A DNA stretch of 64,000 nt, taken from positions 78,060 to 142,059 of the forward strand of contig NZ_BOPF01000030.1 in NCBI RefSeq assembly GCF_016863615.1, read 5' to 3'. This document shows, piece by piece, positions 25,680-33,953 of this stretch; within the stretch, counting starts at the first letter, position 1; each line of letters starts with the position of its first letter. The notes beneath the pieces are model-generated. The model was not told the origin of the DNA and ran no database searches. It saw nothing but the letters and a program-made list of their open reading frames with translations. A program made the translations under genes and the position numbers. This stretch comes from Virgisporangium aliadipatigenens. Lineage in GTDB: Bacteria > Actinomycetota > Actinomycetes > Mycobacteriales > Micromonosporaceae.

Positions 25680-26290
25680 CCCCCGATCCCCGCGACTTCG
25701 GGAACCCGCCGGTGCAGCTGCTGTTCTGCCGGCAGTGCCGCCGCGCGGTCAACACCTACGCCGGAATGACCGGAGTCACCTACTTGCACACGATCGAGCT
25801 GCGCGGCGGTACCGCTGATCACCGGCCGGATCCGGCGCCGGTGACCGAGATCGCCGATCCGCTGATCGAGTGCGACTTCTGCTCCGCGTCGGACGCGGCG
25901 TGGATCTACCGGTGCGCGGATCAACACACCGACATCCGTACCGTCACCACCCGCGTGGTGCGTCTCGGCGACTACCGGGATCGGCACGACGCGGCGCGTG
26001 CGCGGCGTGTCGAGACCGCTCCCGGGCTGACCCAGGCGTGGGGCGAGCAGTGGGCGGCATGCGCCGGATGCGGGCAGCTGGTCGAGGAGCGTGACTTGTA
26101 CGGGCTGATCCGGCGGGTGGTCGAGGCCATGCCTCCGAAACTGACCCGAGGCAACCGCCTCCTGCGCGTACGCGGCACTCTGCACACCACCTACTCCGCG
26201 GTGTTCGACACGCTCATCCCCGGCAGAGGCCGGATCGAGCCCGGCCACCCGCTCGGCGTGTGGCCGAGCGGGTCGGACGGCACACGGTGA
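25676..26290 (+). CDS. CxxC zinc-finger-like hypothetical protein (204 aa)
   Basis: GTG overlaps the upstream TGA. Four cysteine pairs or knuckles are visible: FCRQC, CDFCSAS, a lone Cys in RCADQ, and CAGCGQL, suggesting two zinc ribbons. No catalytic motif seen. Part of a run of overlapping small genes, so likely coexpressed with them. Confidence 0.7.
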   Translation: MTPDPRDFGNPPVQLLFCRQCRRAVNTYAGMTGVTYLHTIELRGGTADHRPDPAPVTEIADPLIECDFCSASDAAWIYRCADQHTDIRTVTTRVVRLGDYRDRHDAARARRVETAPGLTQAWGEQWAACAGCGQLVEERDLYGLIRRVVEAMPPKLTRGNRLLRVRGTLHTTYSAVFDTLIPGRGRIEPGHPLGVWPSGSDGTR

Positions 26291-26478
26291 CCGTGCCGCC
26301 GCCGCGCCGGCACCGCTTCGCGCTCACGCACGCGAAGAGGCTCCACCGCCCGGGACCGGTGTGCGGCGCCGACGACGCGACACCGGCCCGGCTCAGCGGC
26401 GACCCGCCGCTTGGGAGCTGTGTCGATTGTCTCGGGCTGGCGGAGTGGGAGGCGCTGCCGGATGACGCGACCGCGTGA
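26287..26478 (+). CDS. small hypothetical protein (63 aa)
   Basis: GTG start overlaps the upstream TGA. MTVPPPRRHRFALTHAKRLHR... has three Cys (VCGAD, SCVDCLG) that may bind zinc. It overlaps the next gene by 17 bases. Confidence 0.55.
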   Translation: MTVPPPRRHRFALTHAKRLHRPGPVCGADDATPARLSGDPPLGSCVDCLGLAEWEALPDDATA

Positions 26479-26680
26479 CCCCAGGGTGATCGAGGTGCTG
26501 CGCGAGGCGAAACGGGGCGCGGTGTGCAAGGTCGACGGGGTGGTGGTCGACGCGACCACCGCCGACGCGATCCTGACCGTGTACGGCGCCTGCACACCGG
26601 CCACGCGGGCGAAACTCGCAGCGTTGCGCCTCGACCGGATGGCGACCGTCGCGTGGCGAATCCTCCGCCCGCACCTGTAG
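26462..26680 (+). CDS. small hypothetical protein (72 aa)
   Basis: ATG at 26462. MTRPRDPRVIEVLREAKRGAV... is a balanced, mostly helical small protein ending WRILRPHL. Likely coupled to the preceding gene. Function unknown; last gene before a large hairpin. Confidence 0.6.
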   Translation: MTRPRDPRVIEVLREAKRGAVCKVDGVVVDATTADAILTVYGACTPATRAKLAALRLDRMATVAWRILRPHL

Positions 26681-26687
26681 GGCGGTC

Positions 26688-26736
26688 GGTGGCCGGCGGG
26701 CACACCCGAGGGTGCGCGCAAGTCCCGCCGGCCACC
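26688..26736 (+). terminator. 13-bp hairpin terminator
   Basis: GGTGGCCGGCGGG and CCCGCCGGCCACC pair across a 23-base loop, seven bases after the stop, followed by TCCGCTTTCGG. Confidence 0.7.
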
Positions 26737-26908
26737 TCGCTCCGCTTTCGGCAATCGGCAGGTCCGTAACAATCTGCGTCTCCCGTCGGCGGAGCGTGCG
26801 CCGATCGTACGGCGGCCCGCCGCCGAGACTCCATCACGCAGCACGAGTCCGGCCACCGATGCGGCAGGCTCGATGCCGAGGCGGCAGCAGCTCAGGGAGG
26901 ATGGGGTC

Positions 26909-27547
26909 GTGGCGACCCGCACGATCAACGGGCGTCGCGCTGTGGACCGGCGCGGCGTCGCCGCGCGCCTGCGAGTGGCGTACTCCACGGTCAACCACTG
27001 GCACCGCCAGCGCGCCCGTTTCAATTTTCCCGAGGGCGTCTCCTGCGATGGCCGAGACTGGTTCTGGGTGGAGGAGATCGACACGTTCCACACCACCCAC
27101 CTCGCGGCCAAACGCGCCCAGCTGACCACGATCGACCGCAGCGGAGACCCCGACGAACTCGTCGGCTCCGGAACCGCGGCGAAGATCCTTCGCTACGGCT
27201 CATACCGCAACCTGCCCGACACCCTCCTCGACCAGGCAGACCGCACCGAGAAGCTGCCGGACGGGCGGATCCGCCGACGATGGTTCCGCCGCACCGTATG
27301 GGCCGTCGCCGACGCCCGCACCGGACGGCAATCCACCGGCCGCACCCTGGGCATCACCGGCCCACGCAAGCCGCACCCCTACGCCGACGACCCTCGACTA
27401 GCGGCGGCCGCCGCACTGCTGGCCGAGGCGACAAACACCGGCCAAGAGGCGCGTGGCCTCGGCGTGGAACTGGCCCGCCGCCTCGGCATCGGCGAGCGCA
27501 CCGCGCAACGCCTCCTCGCCGCCGCGAACTCCGACCTCGACCGGTAA
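26909..27547 (+). CDS. helix-turn-helix DNA-binding protein (212 aa)
   Basis: GTG at 26909 chosen for GGGAGG eight bases upstream. Residues 10-50 (AVDRRGVAARLRVAYSTVNH) look like a MerR/excisionase-type HTH that reads DNA, followed by a middle region with RRRWFRRTVWAVADAR and a C-terminal second HTH (ARRLGIGERTAQRLLAAAN). Probably an element regulator. No enzymatic motif. Confidence 0.7.
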   Translation: MATRTINGRRAVDRRGVAARLRVAYSTVNHWHRQRARFNFPEGVSCDGRDWFWVEEIDTFHTTHLAAKRAQLTTIDRSGDPDELVGSGTAAKILRYGSYRNLPDTLLDQADRTEKLPDGRIRRRWFRRTVWAVADARTGRQSTGRTLGITGPRKPHPYADDPRLAAAAALLAEATNTGQEARGLGVELARRLGIGERTAQRLLAAANSDLDR

Positions 27548-27613
27548 CACCACCACGCACAAGGGATTGCCGCCGGCCCAGCCGGACCGGCAGCAATCGT
27601 CATACGGGCTCGG

Positions 27614-27781
27614 TCAGTCGTCGTCCCTGCCTGCAGGCGCGGCCGAAACCTGCGGGGCCTCGATCAGGTAACGCAGCACACCGTCGATGTCAGTCTCCCG
27701 GCGGGCGGCGGTACGGGCGAGCACGTCGTAGACGTCTTCGCTGACCTCGACCGTGTGGGTTGTGGGCTTCGGCATGGTCAT
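27614..27781 (-). CDS. small ribbon-helix-helix-like protein (55 aa)
   Basis: ATG at 27781 with GGAGGA seven bases upstream. MTMPKPTTHTVEVSEDVYDVL... has one beta-strand then two helices (VYDVLARTAARR, IDGVLRYLIEAP), the layout of RHH repressors or antitoxins. No toxin gene is adjacent. Convergent with the HTH gene. Confidence 0.6.
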   Translation of the reverse strand: MTMPKPTTHTVEVSEDVYDVLARTAARRETDIDGVLRYLIEAPQVSAAPAGRDDD

Positions 27782-28102
27782 CTCGGTTCCTCCGGTCGGT
27801 CGTAAACGGGCTGGGCGTCGGCCCGGTTTCGGGCACCCGCGCCCATCCATGCCGGCCAGCGTGAAGCGATCAAGCCTGTCCCGGGCACCGGACTGGCACC
27901 GGAAGCTGAACTACTGATCTCGCTCAGGAGCGAGAGCCAAGGTTCGTCATTCGGGAGCCACCTCGCCGACGGCGCCGCATGAATTGTGGTGTTGTCGCAA
28001 TATTGTCACTGAAGCCCTCCGCTTAGCCCATGCCACCCAAGCTGACCGGAAGGCCCGGCGGCGAACCCGATCCCGGCTTCGGTTGCCCTAAAAAGGAGTT
28101 CA

Positions 28103-28918
28103 ATGTCAAGCTCAGATTCGCCTGTACCGACCGCAAGTGATCCTCCGAGCATCCTCGGCGCCACGCTCCTTAATGTGCTCGTCGCAGCTGGCGTGTTCAG
28201 TATTGTTGGCTACTATCTGTATTGGTGTCAACAATCCGGCTATTTCGGAGCCTTTTCTGTCAGCTTGGAACAGGTGGGTGTGAGCGGCAGCGTTCAAATC
28301 CAACGAGCAAGCCTTCTAGTAGCAAATTTGCTGTTCGGAATTGCTGCGATCGGCATGATCTGGGCTCTTGTGCACTTTTTCAAGCATGGCATTAAGGCGA
28401 ACTGGGACAAGAAATTTAATTTGGTTGTAGTGTCGGTTCTCGCACTACTTCACCTTGGCATCATTGCTCAACTAGTCGCTGACCATAACTGGACTCGACA
28501 CATCTTTTACACCTCCGTTGCACTGGTTGCGGCGTCTGGAGTTCTAGTTGGTACCCGACGGCTCTGGAAGGAAATCGAGGCTCAGGCCGACGAGAGCGTC
28601 AAGCGCAGGTTTCGCGCCTATCTGGTTGCGGCATCGGCGGCGTCGCTTTTGGGTGTTCTTGGTTTCGCAACGAACGCATGGTTCTACAACGTTGGTACCA
28701 CAGTTCGGGAGCAGGGCGGGAGCCGATTCGGTTACCTCGTCGGTATCTCGGCGCCACACGCCGAAGTGGTATGGCGGTCGCCCTCTACGGATCAGTGCAC
28801 AGAGGGACTCCTTCTCGGCGAAGCGAGTGCGCAGTACGTTGTGTACTGCCTGTCTGACGGGCGCGTTTACTACATTCCAAGAGTCGACGCACGAGTCATT
28901 ACCGAGCCAAAGTCTTAA
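28103..28918 (+). CDS. polytopic membrane protein of unknown function (271 aa)
   Basis: ATG preceded by AAAAAGGAG. Five membrane segments are visible (about 18-42, 68-92, 105-127, 135-153, 172-197), then a roughly 70-residue C-terminal soluble part with two Cys (DQCTEG, VVYCLSD). GC content is clearly lower than in the conjugation genes, marking acquired cargo. It is convergent with the RHIM gene, so not an operon partner, but could be part of the same defence-type island. Family not recognised. Confidence 0.75.
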   Translation: MSSSDSPVPTASDPPSILGATLLNVLVAAGVFSIVGYYLYWCQQSGYFGAFSVSLEQVGVSGSVQIQRASLLVANLLFGIAAIGMIWALVHFFKHGIKANWDKKFNLVVVSVLALLHLGIIAQLVADHNWTRHIFYTSVALVAASGVLVGTRRLWKEIEAQADESVKRRFRAYLVAASAASLLGVLGFATNAWFYNVGTTVREQGGSRFGYLVGISAPHAEVVWRSPSTDQCTEGLLLGEASAQYVVYCLSDGRVYYIPRVDARVITEPKS

Positions 28919-29182
28919 CGCACTTTTGCACGTCAGAATGCCTACCCATAGTCCGCGGTGGCCGTGACGTTGCGGTAGGCACCATCTCCGGCGAAGTCGT
29001 CGAGACGTCCGAAGTCGTCGGGACATCCGGATCTGCCGCTGTCAGTGCGAACCGGCCGGTCGCTGAACGTGCGAACACCAGACGAGACACAACACACCCG
29101 CCCTCAACCCGAGCAGCGGTTATCACCTCATAGCCCCAGCAAGCAAACCGCACGGACAGTTGCCGCTTTGAGGGACAATGCA

Positions 29183-31510
29183 TTAGAGGGAGTTGGTATG
29201 CCAATCTACTTCAGCGACAGCTTGGTGAACTGCGCTCTCGATTTCTGTGTGGAAATCGGCAATCGCCTTCTTTACAGCCTTGTCGGGAAGTCCGGCGCTG
29301 CTCAATGCCTGTCGTGCGCCGTCGCTGGCCGTTCGCGTCAGTGGGCCGATCCGTCGACGGCGGATGGCCGTGCGGCTTTCGCGCGCGTCGTCGCCGGCCG
29401 CTGGCTGACCATCTGGGCTGACCAAGTCCCGACTCTGTAAAGTCCGTTTCAGGGCGGCGTCCGCGCCGGCACGGCCAATTACGCGGATGCGGGCGTCAAG
29501 AGCCGATCGTTCGGTGCGCCGAAGGTGTGCGCGGGGAGCGGAGGCTGTGTTGAACCGAGCTACTTCGCTGCGGACGGATACTGAGTTGCCATTGCCGGCA
29601 GCGACCAGTCCGCCTCGCACTCGTCCTGCAGCGCCGGACAGTGCGATGGCCCCCTCAGGGAATGTGGCGCCGAGCCGGGCTGTGCCGTCCAGATCGCCCA
29701 GAGTTTTCCGTAGAGAGTTCCCGAGGCTGTCGTCGTTCCTGCCGGCATGGATCAGTTCGTACAGGGATCTCGCCACGCGGTCGTACCGGATCAGTCTGGC
29801 CATCGACATGTCGGCCTTCCGAACCCGTACAACCTGTACGTCGCGGATGACATTGTATGAGCCGATGGACACCTTATGGCATCTCCTGATGGCGATGCGG
29901 TCCACGCATCCCATGGTGCGGGCGACGCTCTGAACTCGAGCCGGGTCGACAGATCCGGCTACGGGAGTGTGTAGGCCTCGGACGAAGCGTCGATAGTTGT
30001 CGAATGTCAGACCGGCGCCGCCCGCACGGAGGCGGTTCTCAACCCATCGCGCGCTGGCCCTTATGTACCGGTCGAGGTCGCCCCGTTTGACTCTGGCTTG
30101 AGTGATCTCGAACCTGCGGTGGGCATCGATCTGGCCGCCGGATCCCACCAGCACACAACGCGAATGCGAGACGTTCAGCTCGCGCGCAGAGCCCCAGCTG
30201 CCTCGGCCGACCTTTGCCATCCTCTGGGCCGGGGCAAAGACCTCAACCTTGATCGATTTACCTGGGTGGGCGAAGTCATGCTTTTCTGGCTGAGTCGCCG
30301 GGCCGCGGTCCCCTAACTCTCTCCAGTTGAGCCGACCTGAGTATTCCAGGTGTTGCTCGACCTGCAGTACAACGTCATCGAGCGACCGCCACAAGCAAGC
30401 TACACCCATTCGCTGCAAGGGATCGTGGTACTGCCCCGCCCATTGCAGGCAATCCCGGCCGAGTTTCCGGGTCAGCAAGCGGTGAAGGTCCTGTAGGGCG
30501 CTGTACGGATCGAGATCATGGGGTGACTCGAGTCCGTGGAGAAGCTCATCGTCAAGATCGATTCCTGGTAGACGCATCAACCGTCCCAGGAGAGATCCGA
30601 CCCGCCGCTGCCAGGTATTCGGTGTGACCGGCCCGATCGGCCACTCGTCAGGCTGCTCAACAACTACTGGTAGCGGCGCCTCGGCGGCATCGGTGACTTC
30701 GCGCGCAGCTACGAACGCGACACGTTTGCCCTCGTTCGCGGTCGGGGGATCCTCGCCGACCGCATGTCGGACCTCTGCGACCATGTCAGTGCACCGTCCG
30801 TCGCACTCGGACGAATCGCGTTCGGACCCGGTCTTACTGGGTGCGGTGTCTTCCGTCGACGCCGACATGGACGTGGTCAACATCGACACGGTTTCCACGG
30901 CTGATGATTCCTGCGGCACCACCTCGTCCGGCTCGACCGTCCTCGACGCCTCGACGGCTGCGGCGACGCCGGGAACACCGCCTGGAGCGTCGCTGGTGTC
31001 AGTGGTCTCGGTGGCGTGGACGTCGGACTCATCCGCGTTGACGCCGCCGGGCGTGACGGGCGTGTCTGCAACCGGAAAACTCGGCGGGACCGACGTCGTG
31101 TCGGGCACCGCTGCCAGCCCAATCTCGCTTGTATCGACATCGTCGGACTCCAGCGCAGGCGCCTCAGCGAACACGGTTCCAAACATGCCGTCGTCGATAT
31201 CATCCGGCTTAAGTCCACCGGCCACGGTTAACGCGGAACCGATAACGCTGGTGTCGACCTCGTCCGGCGGATAATCGGCAACCTGGTTGAGTGCAGAACC
31301 GATAACGCGTCGGTAAACTTCGGCCCATCCGTACGCGTCAGCCGGGCCGAAGCCGGAACCGATCAAGTGGCTGTCGTCCTCGTCGGCGTCCGCGGTGATG
31401 GCCTCGAACATTTCGTAGTCATCGGGCGTGAAGGCGGCAGGTGAACCGCTGCTGTACACGCTGTGGATCACCCGAGGGGCCTCATAGCCGCCACCTGATA
31501 TCTCCAGCAC
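29183..31510 (-). CDS. large RHIM-like amyloid-motif protein
   Basis: 775 residues. Residues 48-135 hold five repeats of exactly 20 residues whose hydrophobic-Gly pairs fall at 50, 70, 90, 110 and 130 (unit VIGSALxxxxxxxPDDVDTS). A long acidic disordered stretch follows to about 290, then a folded region. Two RHIM-like motifs are seen: CVLVGSGGQI (452-461) and KVSIGSYNVI (546-555); the second fits [VI]-x-[VI]-G-x-x-N-x-[MLI]. A basic helical C-terminus follows. No nuclease, NTPase or membrane domain is apparent. It is 42 bases downstream of the PNP-fold gene that also ends in a RHIM-like motif, so it is inferred to be its sensor or scaffold partner. Start GTG at 31510. Confidence 0.7.
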   Translation of the reverse strand: MLEISGGGYEAPRVIHSVYSSGSPAAFTPDDYEMFEAITADADEDDSHLIGSGFGPADAYGWAEVYRRVIGSALNQVADYPPDEVDTSVIGSALTVAGGLKPDDIDDGMFGTVFAEAPALESDDVDTSEIGLAAVPDTTSVPPSFPVADTPVTPGGVNADESDVHATETTDTSDAPGGVPGVAAAVEASRTVEPDEVVPQESSAVETVSMLTTSMSASTEDTAPSKTGSERDSSECDGRCTDMVAEVRHAVGEDPPTANEGKRVAFVAAREVTDAAEAPLPVVVEQPDEWPIGPVTPNTWQRRVGSLLGRLMRLPGIDLDDELLHGLESPHDLDPYSALQDLHRLLTRKLGRDCLQWAGQYHDPLQRMGVACLWRSLDDVVLQVEQHLEYSGRLNWRELGDRGPATQPEKHDFAHPGKSIKVEVFAPAQRMAKVGRGSWGSARELNVSHSRCVLVGSGGQIDAHRRFEITQARVKRGDLDRYIRASARWVENRLRAGGAGLTFDNYRRFVRGLHTPVAGSVDPARVQSVARTMGCVDRIAIRRCHKVSIGSYNVIRDVQVVRVRKADMSMARLIRYDRVARSLYELIHAGRNDDSLGNSLRKTLGDLDGTARLGATFPEGAIALSGAAGRVRGGLVAAGNGNSVSVRSEVARFNTASAPRAHLRRTERSALDARIRVIGRAGADAALKRTLQSRDLVSPDGQPAAGDDARESRTAIRRRRIGPLTRTASDGARQALSSAGLPDKAVKKAIADFHTEIESAVHQAVAEVDWHTNSL

Positions 31511-31552
31511 GCCGCCACCGCCAACCTTTCGCCCGGGCCCGCCAGGGGCTTG

Positions 31553-32440
31553 TCAATGCATGACGTTGCCATTGCCGATCTGCAACTTCCGATTCCGCTT
31601 CAGGTTGAACGTGTTTCGCTGCCAGGACGACATCTGATCCATTTGATGCACCTCGCCTTGGGCAACGTGGTGATCATCGGTGCGATCGCCGAACTCGGGC
31701 AGGCTCTGGAGGAATGCGAACGCGAACGCGGCGGCATTGCGAGCCGCCTTCGGTTGCCAGTGCATGTCCGCCTCCGGGTTCTTGCCGACAAGGAGGTCGG
31801 AGACTCCCCTGATCGGAAGCGCGTGACACCGATGGTCGCTGGCGTGCACGCCGTGAAGGAATCCGTAGCTCTCCATGTCGACGGCTACCGCTTCGGAGCA
31901 GTACTTTCGCAGTCGCCTGAAACTCGAGGACTGCCGTGAGGCAAGAACCTTCCCGCCGGACGCGATCTGCGCAACCATCGCGCGCGGTTCGCCGTCCAAG
32001 GCGCCCTTGACGAAGACCTGCCAGGCGGCGTTCGCGGCGACCGTTCGTGCGTGTCTGATCAATCGCTCGGACGACGAATGCTGCCTGATCCGCGGCCTGA
32101 ACCCGAACCGGATCTCCTTGCCTCGTTCGTAGTGGACTACCGACTCCCCGACCACGACATCACCGTGATGCAGGTCGTTCAACCCACCTGCGATGCCGAC
32201 GAACAGCGCCACTTCGGGTCGGTGTTCGGCGATGATCCGCTGGCATTCGCCGGCAGCCGCGATATTGCCGACGCCGACCTCCAGCAGGGACACTCGCCAA
32301 GTCCCATGATCGCCGGCGAAGGTACCGGTGCGCGCTTGTACTCGGGAACGACCAGGCCTCTGGTAATCGAGGTGGTCCAGTACAGCCCTGCTTTCGACCT
32401 GCAATGCAGTCATGATCACGGCCGTGCGATGCTGCGGCAT
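31553..32440 (-). CDS. PNP/MTA-SAH-nucleosidase-fold protein with C-terminal RHIM-like motif
   Basis: 295 residues from ATG at 32440 (GTGGAG just upstream; the longer frame is implausible). Family motifs: VGVGNIAAA (55-63), VGIAGGLNDL (81-90), the catalytic-Glu segment VDMESYGFL (187-195) and the base region IRGVSDLL (210-217). This fold cleaves N-glycosidic bonds of purine nucleosides or nucleotides; immune versions degrade ATP. The C-terminal tail after about residue 250 is an added linker ending KLQIGNGNVMH, whose LQIGNGNVM matches the RHIM core. First gene of a two-gene leftward unit. An effector recruited through amyloid-like contact is the inferred role. Confidence 0.8.
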   Translation of the reverse strand: MPQHRTAVIMTALQVESRAVLDHLDYQRPGRSRVQARTGTFAGDHGTWRVSLLEVGVGNIAAAGECQRIIAEHRPEVALFVGIAGGLNDLHHGDVVVGESVVHYERGKEIRFGFRPRIRQHSSSERLIRHARTVAANAAWQVFVKGALDGEPRAMVAQIASGGKVLASRQSSSFRRLRKYCSEAVAVDMESYGFLHGVHASDHRCHALPIRGVSDLLVGKNPEADMHWQPKAARNAAAFAFAFLQSLPEFGDRTDDHHVAQGEVHQMDQMSSWQRNTFNLKRNRKLQIGNGNVMH

Positions 32441-33014
32441 ACGCTCCACGTTCAAATGATGACAAGATCGACGGTCACAATCCACGATCCGTACTACGAC
32501 GGACGGTTCCTGGAAGGTCGGACACAGGGCCGGCACCAGTGGCTCGCTGCCCCGGCACCTGCAACTGTCACGTTCAGGACGCCCGCAGCATCCAGCCACG
32601 GATACGGTGCTGTGACTACTGCGATCCGTTGGGAAGTGGGTCATGAACCCGTTGTCCATCGCCCCGTAGCCCTCCTCGCGCATGGCCGCGTCTTCATGCC
32701 GGATCCGCGCCATGAGGTCATCAATTGCGCACCGCTCTCATCGCTCACCCGCGATGATGCCGACCTGGCCACCACCGCCAACCGGCTTTGTCGGGGATCC
32801 AGGGGCATCCGCCTCTGCCGCAGAGGAAGCGCACCGCATCCCACTCCCATGACTACGCGTGAGCGAGTACCTCTCGACTAACTGGCGTAGCGCTGCGGTA
32901 GACAGGTGGCTTCCAAACTCGCGAACATCGAGGTCGGGTAGATCCAGCGGCTCCCGAACTCAGCGACTCCGGCTCTGGAGCTCACCACTGGACGCAGACG
33001 ACAGAGCTTCGTCT
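32441..33014. other. intergenic region upstream of the PNP-RHIM pair
   Basis: About 570 bases between the DUF2637 stop and the PNP start. Frames in it are shadow-like and I support no gene. It should contain the promoter of the PNP/RHIM unit, but I cannot point to a convincing hexamer pair. Confidence 0.4.
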
Positions 33015-33953
33015 CTACGCTGTGGTTGTGGAGCGGTGTCCGTTGACGGGTTCCGCGGACTGGTCGCTGTTTGCCGCCGCTGCCTCCTTCCGTAGCAGAG
33101 CGAGCAGTTCGGAGGCTCGGTTGTTGCGCACGGCGTGGCCGTTGCGGCGCATCTCCTTCGCGAGCGCGTCCCGGCTCAGTGGGTGACCTTCGCGGAGGAG
33201 TTGATCGCGCGCCGTGCGGGCAGCAGCGAACAGCGAATCGAGGCCGTCCGCAGGTGCGCTCCCGGCCGGAACGGTGGGCCGGCCGACCTCGCTGCTGCGG
33301 TGAGGACCGTTGTGCGTGTCGCTGCGGTGATGGCCGTCCGCGGGCGGGTGCGCGGAGGCGAGGTGGTCGACCGGACGCTCATCTCGGTTCCTCTGTTCGG
33401 CGCGCGGCCGGGCAGCCGTTGCCCCGGTCGCGGCAGCGGGTTCGGGGCGGCGGTGCCCTCCGTTCCTTGCGTCGTGAGGTGCGGCGGCCGGTTCCGGGAC
33501 CGTGTGGGGCGGTGGAGCTGGGGCCGTCGGTTCGTTCGTGGGATGAGCGGTTGGTGTGGTGGTGTCGCGGAGGCGGGCGGCGAGTTCTACCAGGGAGACC
33601 GAGGCGACGATGATGAGGCCGTCGGCTGATAGCGGTAGTAGGTAGGGGACGGTGCCGACTTCGCCGTAGCGGGCGACGACGCCGACCATGTGCCAGTAGG
33701 AGACCCACGCGGCGATGCCGGCGATGGCTACGGTTGCGACGATCCGGACGACGCCGAGCGCGGGCCGGTATACCGGGATGCGGGTGACGAGTTCGACCGT
33801 GATGAGTAGGGCGAGTGGTGGCCACGCGGCGATGGCTTGCGCGATCGGATGTGGCCGGGCGTGGAGGATGTTCGCGGTGACCGAGGCGGTGACGCCGAGG
33901 ACGAGGGTGGCGCGCACGGCCCATTGCAGACGCCGGATCTGGCTTTCTGTCAT
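33015..33953 (-). CDS. DUF2637 membrane protein with HTH-like C-terminus
   Basis: 312 residues. Four membrane segments at the N-terminus (ATLVLGVTASVTANILHA, AWPPLALLITVELVTRI, VVRIVATVAIAGIAAWVSYW, LLPLSADGLIIVASVSLV) form the DUF2637 domain common in actinobacterial ICE/plasmid proteins. A disordered Pro/Thr/His-rich linker leads to a C-terminal helical region (LSRDALAKEMRRNGHAVRNN) resembling a short HTH. The ATG overlaps the upstream BTAD gene stop. The family links to element transfer or regulation but its role is unproven. Confidence 0.8.
   Translation of the reverse strand: MTESQIRRLQWAVRATLVLGVTASVTANILHARPHPIAQAIAAWPPLALLITVELVTRIPVYRPALGVVRIVATVAIAGIAAWVSYWHMVGVVARYGEVGTVPYLLPLSADGLIIVASVSLVELAARLRDTTTPTAHPTNEPTAPAPPPHTVPEPAAAPHDARNGGHRRPEPAAATGATAARPRAEQRNRDERPVDHLASAHPPADGHHRSDTHNGPHRSSEVGRPTVPAGSAPADGLDSLFAAARTARDQLLREGHPLSRDALAKEMRRNGHAVRNNRASELLALLRKEAAAANSDQSAEPVNGHRSTTTA

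Noticed and set aside
31550..32881. Plus-strand frames across the PNP gene
   Set aside because: The minus-strand frame has clear nucleosidase motifs; the plus frames are its antisense.
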